14,830 nt of DNA from Glomus cerebriforme (lineage: Eukaryota; Glomeromycota; Glomeromycetes; Glomerales; Glomeraceae). The stretch covers positions 86,960 to 101,789 of the forward strand of contig QKYT01000412.1 of the NCBI GenBank assembly GCA_003550305.1. The letters run 5' to 3'. The notes below the pieces were generated by a model. That model saw only the letters and a list, made by a program, of their open reading frames with translations, was not told the origin of the DNA and made no database searches. The translations under genes and the position numbers were made by a program. This document shows, piece by piece, positions 8,752 to 14,830 of this stretch. Every line of letters starts with the position of its first letter. Positions within the stretch are counted from its first letter, which is position 1.

Positions 8752-10056
8752 ATAATAAATTACAGATTTTTTTTTTTATTTATAAAATTTATAATGTAAA
8801 ATTCATAATTTTGTGCACATGTAAAAATTTTTTTTGTACTTATTAATTAACAAATAAATTTTATTATATTAAAATATAAAATATAAAGTAATTATATGAA
8901 AAATATTATCACGAAAAAATCAATATTTAGTATGACCACCTTTGGCCTTAATTACTGCTTTAACCCGATCAGGTATACTTAAAATTAAGTGATGACATGT
9001 CTCAATAGTAATTTTTCACCACTCCTCTTATATTGCCGCAATTAACTCTGTTTAGATCTGGGTACAGATTTCCTTTTTTGAACCTGGTTATCCAAATAGT
9101 TTCACAAATCCTCTATTGGGTTAAGATCAGGGCTTTGCGCCACCCAATCTAAAATCGGAATATTATGTGTTCTCATNCACCAAGTACTATAATTTGAAGT
9201 ATGACATGACGCTCCATCTTGCTGAAAAATGGAGTTGGGATAATTGTCAACNNATGGGANAAAATGATTAGCCAGAATATTGATGTAATCGTTAGAATCC
9301 ATGTTCCCCTCCACCACAACCAAAGGTCCAACCCCATGCCAACCAAAACACCCCCAAAACATCACTGATACTNCACCAAACTTAACTGTAGGTTGAATAC
9401 AATCTTTATTGTATGTTTCTTTCTCATCATACTCTTGCTCAACCATCTGATTGAAAAAGTGCAAATCTAGACTCATCTGACCATACCANTTGTTTCCATT
9501 CTTCTGTCCAGTTTTTTTCCTTCTGCACCATCCCAAGCGGTCAGTTCGATGTCTGGCAGTTAAACGAGGCTTTTTTCTTGCAGTATAACTTCCAAGACCT
9601 TCATTATGAAGGTAACTTCTAACTGTGTTATAATGCAATCTTGTGTTAAGACTAGTATTTAACTTGTTTGTCACATCACCTAAAGGAGAAAATTGGTCAG
9701 TTCAGATAATTCATTTTAAAGCTCATGTATCATATTCATTGAGTATTTTGGCCACCCAGGACATTTCTCAGGTTCTGTAGAACCTGTTTCTTTATACCTT
9801 TTTATAGTATCATTAACAGTACTAGTGGGAATACCAAGTTGAGTAGAAATAACTCTTTGCTTGATACCACTAAGATATGCACCAATAATGCGTTCATGCT
9901 GGGTTTTTGAAAGTTCATTTCCACGCATTTTAAACTAGAAGAGAGGTGAAAGCAAAATATTTTGTTATCTCCTTTATTTATATGCGCAATAGAGAGAAAT
10001 CACTGATCATAACACAGAGTACAAATTCATGTGATAAAAATCTGGTAATTTATTGT
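8752..10056. mobile_element. Probable extent of the Tc1-type element
   Basis: The transposase relic is flanked by AT-rich sequence in which ATAATAAATTACAGATTTTT (from 8752) resembles the reverse complement of 10034-10056, with about 20 of 22 positions matching and one indel. A TA followed by CAG or CCAG would suit Tc1 ends, and the resulting 1.3 kb fits the family. The match includes bases outside any TA duplication and is AT-rich, so the boundaries are tentative. Confidence 0.35.
8920..9928 (-). pseudogene. Tc1-family transposase (DD34E), inactive copy
   Basis: This is a near full-length but dead Tc1/mariner-superfamily transposase on the - strand. The N-terminal helix-turn-helix (9928-9716) reads RGNELSKTQHERIIGAYLSG. 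After a one-base shift and three TGA codons comes SPLGDVTNKLNTSLN, the usual second DNA-binding segment. The first catalytic Asp is in a shifted frame as WSDESRF. The second is in SIFQQDGASCHTS and the Glu is in SPDLNPIEDL; 34 residues separate them, the Tc1 spacing. The C terminus ends VIKAKGGHTKY, then TGA at 8920-8922. I count at least four frameshifts, eight TGA and one TAA. Six ambiguous bases lie in it, suggesting near-identical copies elsewhere. It originally cut and pasted the element; this copy cannot. Family identity is firm. Confidence 0.93.
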
Positions 10057-11940
10057 AGGCCTGTGTACATTATATATGCTTTACACTTTATGCTTTACGC
10101 TTATGCTTATGCTTTATACTTATAGGCTTCTTTAACATCAAAAGAATAAAATTGCAATTTGGGTCTTTTTGTGCCACTTTCATTGTATGTTAATTGAACC
10201 ATCAAGAAATAAATTTGACAAAATTCACATTTTGAAGAATTTGTGCAAATTTTTATAAAAAAAAAAAATAATAAACATTACTATTGTATAACAAATTATT
10301 AAAAATTAATTTAAATAATCAAATGTTTAAAAATAAAAAAAAATATTTATTATCAAATTTTAGGATTAGCCTGTACTATATTTATGGAAAATTTTTCATT
10401 TTCTTTTGTGTCAATTCAATAAAGTACGTGAAGCTCTCATTCTTCTGTATATTTATCTTTTTAATTTTTCTCATGGTTTTTATATAGCATTGACGCAAAA
10501 AATTTTTACCAACTTTAAATTAAAGCTAATAAGAGAAATTAATAAGGTAAAATTTGAATTTCCCATTGTTGCTTTTTACAAATAGTCTATCAAAAAGAGT
10601 TTAATTGATACTTCTCCATTGATATAATAATACATGAATAAACCTAAAAAAAGATCAGAAAGTACTTTATTTACACCAGATGTTTGTAGCTAAATTTTGT
10701 TGATATAATCAATCATGTAACAAGATAGAGATAATAAAGCATTCCAATATAGGTTCTTCATCTGAAATCACACCTATTTGACTGAAATTTCTGAGATGGC
10801 CCATCCTGGAAAATTGACAAATTCTTATGGAAAGTGTTTCATCTAAGATATTAACCTCAGGTGTGTATATGTATATGTACAGTATATACCACCTACATCA
10901 GTACACCTTATAAAATGAAACAATTCTGGGTACTTGATTTGGACAGCCTCTGTAAGACTTAAAAGATTTGATGAATAAAAGATTATGCAGAAACTCAATT
11001 AATGGAGAAGAATGAATTTGTTGATTAGATTAACATCCGAAGAGACGCTGGAATGGTTATAGATATGTTCTCAGGAATATTTTTTTAGAAATACAGTTTA
11101 ATATAGATTATTTGCTAAATATTTTTTTCATAATTATATAGCAAAATTACTGCACTTGTAAACTGTATTTTTATATGACTACAAATTTATTATTAATAAT
11201 GCATTGCTTTCATATAATTAATATGTTTTTCAGTCACATGACGTTAATAGTATAGAAATCTTAGAAAAATTTATCATTCACGAAAAAAACTTTATTATTT
11301 TTTTTTAACATTTAACACTATAATACTATAATACAATTTAAAAAAGATGAAAGACTGATTTATTTATACTTTATTAAGCTTTAATAANTAATAAGCAATA
11401 TCTGATATATAAAAAACTCATACTTTTATTAATATATCAAAAATCATTATATAAACTTATAACAAAAATAAAACAACTTTAACTTCTACACTAAAATACA
11501 AAATCTAAAATGTTAAAATATCAAAATTTGGGCATGAAGTTACTGTATAAAAAAAAAAAAGATATATATAATTAGTATTATTATTATTATAAAAAGCATA
11601 CATAGTTTTGCAAATATTTAACGTTAAGTTAACTTTAATAAAATTTAATGTCTAAGCATTTCCATACCTGCTGAACAACTTTTAGTTAATAAAGTTAGCT
11701 TAGTTTAAAGTTCTTAAACTATGCTGTGAAATCTATATAAAAAAACGCGTTATTAAAAACATTAAACCCAAGAAAATAANTATTTATAAACTCTCTTTTA
11801 AAAATAAGGCTATAAAATATTTAAAAAAAACAATATACCTTATATTAAATGTAAAATTTACAGCAACGAAAAACGCGAAAGGTAGAGAGAGAATCAAAAC
11901 TGAATACTGAAAAAATCATCATATACAGCATGTGATGTTT
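10057..11940. other. Long AT-rich stretch with no supportable gene
   Basis: About 1.9 kb without a coding signal I trust. It includes a degenerate ATGCTTTA/ATGCTTA tandem tract (about 10076-10124) and a GC-richer patch near 10745-10960. In that patch a 77-base segment starts TACAG and ends CTGTA (10878-10954), possibly the edge of a Tc1-like element. An 8-base inverted repeat, TAGTTTAA...TTAAACTA, lies at 11701-11721. Ambiguous bases occur at 11388 and 11780. Confidence 0.5.
10076..10124. repeat. Degenerate short tandem repeat
   Basis: Variants of ATGCTTTA, ATGCTTA and ACTTTA follow one another through this tract, about 150 bases upstream of the transposase start. It is a simple repeat with no clear role. 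Confidence 0.55.
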
Positions 11941-11960
11941 GTGTAACACAAATCAAAAGT

Positions 11961-12010
11961 CACGTGGGGTGAAAAAAATGATGGTGATACTGGGGAAGAT
12001 AGTATATAAA
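11961..12010 (+). promoter_or_regulatory. E-box and TATA pair upstream of a small ORF
   Basis: CACGTGGG starts at 11961, and TATATAAA lies at 12003-12010, 140 bases before the ATG at 12150. CACGTGGG is the high-affinity form of the site bound by Pho4-type bHLH factors in yeast; use of it here is inference. The spacing looks like a small promoter. Confidence 0.35.
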
Positions 12011-12149
12011 AGATAGTAAAAGTATTTTTTTGAATAAAATTTTCAACCGAAGTTTATTCACCTACATTTCGGGCTATATTTCTTGTTTCTTGTGTATGTT
12101 TTATATGCTATTATGGTGTGGCTACTGTGTGGCTTCAGAATAAAAATGT

Positions 12150-12377
12150 ATGATAAAATACCAATCCAAATCATTAAAATTACATTACATTATGATCATA
12201 ACTTTTTTATTATTCTTTATTTGCCAAAATAATTACTTTACATATAACAGGTCACCTATTGACAAAAAAAATTCAAAAAATAAGGAATCTGATTATCTGC
12301 TGAATGCTCAATGTCATGATGTATATGGACTCATATTTTCAAATCTTTTTTTTTCTTTGTATATAGAAATCAATTGA
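12150..12377 (+). CDS. Hypothetical small protein with hydrophobic N-terminal segment
   Basis: This is an unrecognised open frame of 75 residues. A short basic start (MIKYQSKSLKLHY) is followed by a hydrophobic run, IMIITFLLFFIC, at about residues 14-25. That would suit a signal peptide or single membrane anchor. The rest is polar and Lys/Asn-rich (SPIDKKNSKNKESDYLL), then NAQCHDVYG and a Phe-rich end. It has only two cysteines, fewer than most secreted effectors. An E-box/TATA pair lies 140 bases upstream. An alternative reading is that GTCACC at about 12251, after ATAACAG, begins an exon of a spliced gene. In AT-rich sequence Phe/Ile/Lys-rich open frames arise by chance, so I give it low weight. 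Confidence 0.22.
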   Translation: MIKYQSKSLKLHYIMIITFLLFFICQNNYFTYNRSPIDKKNSKNKESDYLLNAQCHDVYGLIFSNLFFSLYIEIN

Positions 12378-12569
12378 TAGATTAGATGTCTCGCCATGTT
12401 ATTTTCCTGTTCACTTATTGTTCCTTATTATTTGGAAAATATCAGAAAAAAATATGATAAAATTTGCTAATAATCATTATATTACAGCTTCAACAACAAT
12501 TTATAATCCTGTAATAAATTTAAAAGTCCATTCATTGTTGTGTAATAGTTAAGCAAATAATTTTTTTTG
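12378..12569. other. AT-rich spacer
   Basis: No gene or repeat is seen between the small hydrophobic ORF and the MITE-like element. Confidence 0.4.
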
Positions 12570-12972
12570 GTATATATGTTGTGCATCAGATGTCAACTGT
12601 ATTTTTTAAAGGAGGTTATTTCCACAACCATGAATCTGATTGGATTGAAATTTCAGAATTATACATTTATAAATGTGATAAATAATTTTGCTTAATCAAC
12701 CTAATACATTAATACCGAAAATTTCAAAGTTTAATTATAACCAAAGTCTTGAAATAATATTATATGCAATATATCACTCTTTATTAATTATATTTATATG
12801 CAAATTTCAGAATATATGTAATTCATTATGCTGCAAAGTTTACTTATAAAATTAAAGGCAGTTTAATTAATAATAAAAAAAGTTTACTTAGAGCGAACTG
12901 TTCAAAATCGACATCTGACGCGCGTCAGCTGTCAACTGACGCAAATCGTCATTTGACGCACAACATATATAC
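12570..12972. mobile_element. MITE-like element with TGACGC-rich right end
   Basis: Both ends begin GTATATATGTTGTGC when read inward (12570-12584 and 12972-12958 in complement). Similarity continues through TCA(G/A)AT, so the first roughly 21 bases match at all but two positions. Flanking TA dinucleotides allow a TA target duplication. The interior (about 12600-12900) is AT-rich with no coding frame. The right end holds a compact GC-rich array, TGACGC at 12916, 12937 and 12954 and GCGTCA at 12922, forming the 12-base palindrome TGACGCGCGTCA. The left end has only ATCAGATGTCAACTG, equivalent to the inner part of the right array. Size and structure fit a miniature inverted-repeat transposable element of unknown superfamily. 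Confidence 0.65.
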
Positions 12973-13175
12973 TAATTTTGGGCTGCATAGTTGAAATACT
13001 CATATACAACTAGGCCTAAGTGTACTGTACTTATGGGTAGGGAGATTAAATACACTTTTTTAGGTAGGTTTAATTACATTTAACGATTTTGTAAAAAAAA
13101 CTCATTAATTATAATAATGTGAGTAGTCCAAAAGGTCCCATATATCTTAATTTTTTTGAATGATATCCTTTTATT
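12973..13175. other. AT-rich spacer
   Basis: No coding signal is seen. A short imperfect palindrome around TAAGTGTACTGTACTTA lies near 13018-13034. Confidence 0.4.
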
Positions 13176-13866
13176 CTATATTTTTTTCTTTAAGAGAGAA
13201 TCATTTTCTGCATATGCCTTATCTTTTAACAATCTTACAATTACACCCAAATTTCTCTCCATGCCATTTTGTAATGTTTGACATTCTACAGAATCTTTAT
13301 CTAAATTCCAAAGAATCTTCAATAATTCGATATTAAATGGTAATTTGCTGCTTTAGGAAATCTTTCTTGGAGTATGAAGATAATCAAAATTATCATCATC
13401 ATTCCTCTCTTGTTCATTTCATACGAGCTAAGCCTTCAGGCACACTATGTTAAACCTTCTTCTATTACACAAATAAGATTTTCAGACTCCTGAAAAATAA
13501 AATATGTATTAGCGCAAGGTCTTTATAGTGCCAGTTCTGCTAAAAAAATGCAAGAAAAATTCTGGCGCAGCTATACCTTGATTGCATAATCAACCTGCGT
13601 ATTTGAGTCTCATAATTTTATAAAAAAAATCAAACAAAAGAAACTTTAAAATTCTCATCCTTAAAGAAAATTAAAAAAGAAATTAGATAAAAAAACCCCC
13701 CAAAAACAATATACCTACTAACATCATAGAAATGATTCTTACCTCAAGAAATTCTGCCAAGTTCATCAAATTAGTTAAGAAATGTTCTAATTCTAAATTA
13801 AACCAATGAATTTTCAAAAGTTTGTAATCATTTAAGAAAAAAAGAAGTCTTCTAAATAATGATCAC
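13176..13866 (-). pseudogene. Decayed spliced gene of unknown family
   Basis: The - strand shows two exons with good splice sites. The upstream exon 13743-13866 follows an acceptor TTTATAG. It opens GDHYLEDFFF and, after a one-base shift at a T7 run, reads NDYKLLKIHWFNLELEHFL then LMNLAEFLE. The intron 13490-13742 has GAG|GTAAGA at the donor and TTTTTCAG at the acceptor, and the joining phase is 0. The second exon reads ESENLICVIEEGL and, after small shifts, VPEGLARM and NEQERNDDDNFDYLHTP. An in-frame TAA lies at 13353-13355, then LPFNIELLKILWNLDKDSVE to TAG at 13176-13178. Balanced amino-acid composition and splice signals argue for a former gene. I do not recognise the family; it looks helical and mostly Leu/Glu/Asn-rich. 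Homopolymer errors in the assembly could explain some of the breaks. Confidence 0.55.
13490..13742 (-). other. Intron of the unidentified gene remnant
   Basis: The donor is GTAAGA after CTTGAG and the acceptor is TTTTTCAG before GAGTCTG; it is 253 bases long and phase 0. It is longer than the other introns in the window (62-83 bases) and holds a G6 run next to T7. Confidence 0.6.
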
Positions 13867-13960
13867 CTATAAAGTATAATTTTGTATATGATAAATGATG
13901 TGTGGAAGTACTCTTGTCTTGTCGAATAATGCAAGCTTTCCTAAATAAAGTTATCATTCT

Positions 13961-14140
13961 ATGGACGAGTATCAACTAAAGAGAAAAGCGCTGCTTAAAT
14001 TTCCAACAAGACAAACAAATTTTGATGTTGAAAAGTTTTTAAAGGTTGTTATACCACAATATTTTGTCTTTGACACGAATACCATCTTGGATACCGGATG
14101 GACATTTTTTATAATTTTTACACTCGACTTATATAAATAG
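13961..14140 (+). CDS. Hypothetical 59-residue open frame
   Basis: ATG at 13961 opens a frame to TAG at 14138-14140. The protein starts MDEYQLKRKALLKFPTRQ, continues VEKFLKVVIPQYFVFDTNTI and ends with a hydrophobic WTFFIIFTLDLYK. Its composition is less Lys/Asn/Ile-biased than chance frames here. FVFDTN resembles the first acidic strand of PIN-type nucleases, but a match this short is weak and the rest of such a domain is absent. It could equally be an exon fragment. It lies divergently from the unidentified gene remnant, about 95 bases away. Confidence 0.22.
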   Translation: MDEYQLKRKALLKFPTRQTNFDVEKFLKVVIPQYFVFDTNTILDTGWTFFIIFTLDLYK

Positions 14141-14525
14141 TATCTTCATTTTTTGTGCCAAAAAAAATAATATTAATTTAACCATCAATTAAATTCATTT
14201 CAGTAGAAAAAAATAACATTTCGTGCAAATGAAAAATATTTTTTTTTGTCTATTGGTTTATGGAAAAGAAAAATGTTTTTTTTTGAAAAAAATTTAGCCT
14301 AAAAAAATAAGAACCGAAAATTAAATTTGTAGTACAATTTGCTTGCTTCATCATATAAATTTCATTATCACGTGTGATCATTTTCCTTTAAAAAAAAAAT
14401 GATGTAATAAGATTTTTAAAATAGTATTGAATCAAAATTAACAAAGAAAAAAAAAATCCATAAAGATAATTTTAACACAGATTAAACTTGCAACAAACCT
14501 CATACATTTATTTTTTCAATTATGA
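14141..14525. other. AT-rich stretch with no visible gene
   Basis: Long A and T runs dominate. I see no coding frame, RNA gene or repeat boundary. Confidence 0.45.
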
Positions 14526-14681
14526 AATTATGTTTCTGATCAAAATTATACTGAATGTCAACATGGAGCTTTGGAAATTTTGAAATCTTTTAAACTATTA
14601 GTAAACGAACTACAGTTACATGATCTAAATAAATTCAATGTAATAAATAATCAATTGTTCCAATGTACTATCGCGATATAG
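14526..14681 (+). other. Possible coding fragment
   Basis: An open segment of 51 codons runs from just after a TGA (14523-14525) to TAG at 14679-14681. It reads NYVSDQNYTECQHGALEILK, then SFKLLVNELQLHDLNKFNV. The composition is protein-like with amphipathic helices, but there is no ATG near its start and no clear splice acceptor. The family is unknown; it may be an exon remnant. Confidence 0.2.
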
Positions 14682-14830
14682 GCATAGGCAGTTCACTCAT
14701 TAGAGGGGCTCAGCTTCAAACCATTCCCTAGTAGATAAATAGTTTTATCCCCTGATCGACACCATTTACACATTTATGCAAATTTACTTATACTTACTGG
14801 GTAGTATATTTTATATGTATTTATTTATGC
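14682..14830. other. Window end, nothing recognised
   Basis: A slightly GC-richer patch (14681-14760) follows the 10-base palindrome TATCGCGATA at 14669-14678. No gene is seen. Confidence 0.4.

Noticed and set aside
9102..9674. Separate intact gene for the longest transposase frame
   Set aside because: It begins at TTG, lacks the first catalytic Asp in frame, and is one segment of the broken Tc1 transposase.
10284..10487. 67-residue + strand open frame rich in Phe, Ile and Lys
   Set aside because: It begins at TTG in near-pure A/T sequence and has no family features or promoter context; chance frames of this type are expected here.

Overview
The window is very AT-rich, has short GT-AG introns of about 60-250 bases, and carries gene families that are strongly expanded in arbuscular mycorrhizal fungi: BTB-BACK-TLDc proteins and tyrosine-kinase-like protein kinases whose C-terminal tails are typical of Rhizophagus. 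I infer a Rhizophagus-like nuclear contig. This rests on family recognition and was not checked by a search. Fourteen single-base N calls are scattered through it, and most fall in repeats.

Layout. At the left edge (43-405, + strand) is the decayed 3' end of a short-chain dehydrogenase/reductase gene. Bases 406-3500 are mostly non-coding, with a small inverted-repeat structure, a 55-base tandem duplication and a GC-richer repeat fragment near 2404-2985. At 3509-4157 lies a non-autonomous DNA transposon with 28-base terminal inverted repeats. It is inserted in the 3' end of a truncated, twice-frameshifted protein-kinase pseudogene (4136-4825, - strand). The only clearly intact gene is the two-exon BTB-BACK-TLDc gene (5925-7432, - strand, 474 aa), with a compact promoter-like region just upstream. 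Behind it, also on the - strand, is a second kinase pseudogene (7794-8339) that retains its final intron and exon. It stops abruptly next to a three-unit degenerate repeat (8354-8640). A dead Tc1-type DD34E transposon covers about 8920-9928. The right third is largely gene-free. It holds a promoter-like E-box/TATA pair before a small hydrophobic ORF (12150-12377), a roughly 400-base MITE-like element with a TGACGC array (12570-12972), a decayed spliced gene of unknown family (13176-13866, - strand), and two short open frames near the right end.

How the parts relate. There is no operon and no defence or biosynthetic cluster. This is a gene-poor accessory compartment in which one intact BTB-TLDc gene sits among relics of the same lineage-expanded families and of DNA transposons. 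The premature stops in the Tc1 relic and one kinase relic are consistent with C:G to T:A decay. The better leads are the transposon that supplies a kinase frame's stop codon, the internal remnants in that transposon, the TGACGC array, and the paired CACGTG sites around the BTB promoter. I saw no clearly new biological system.
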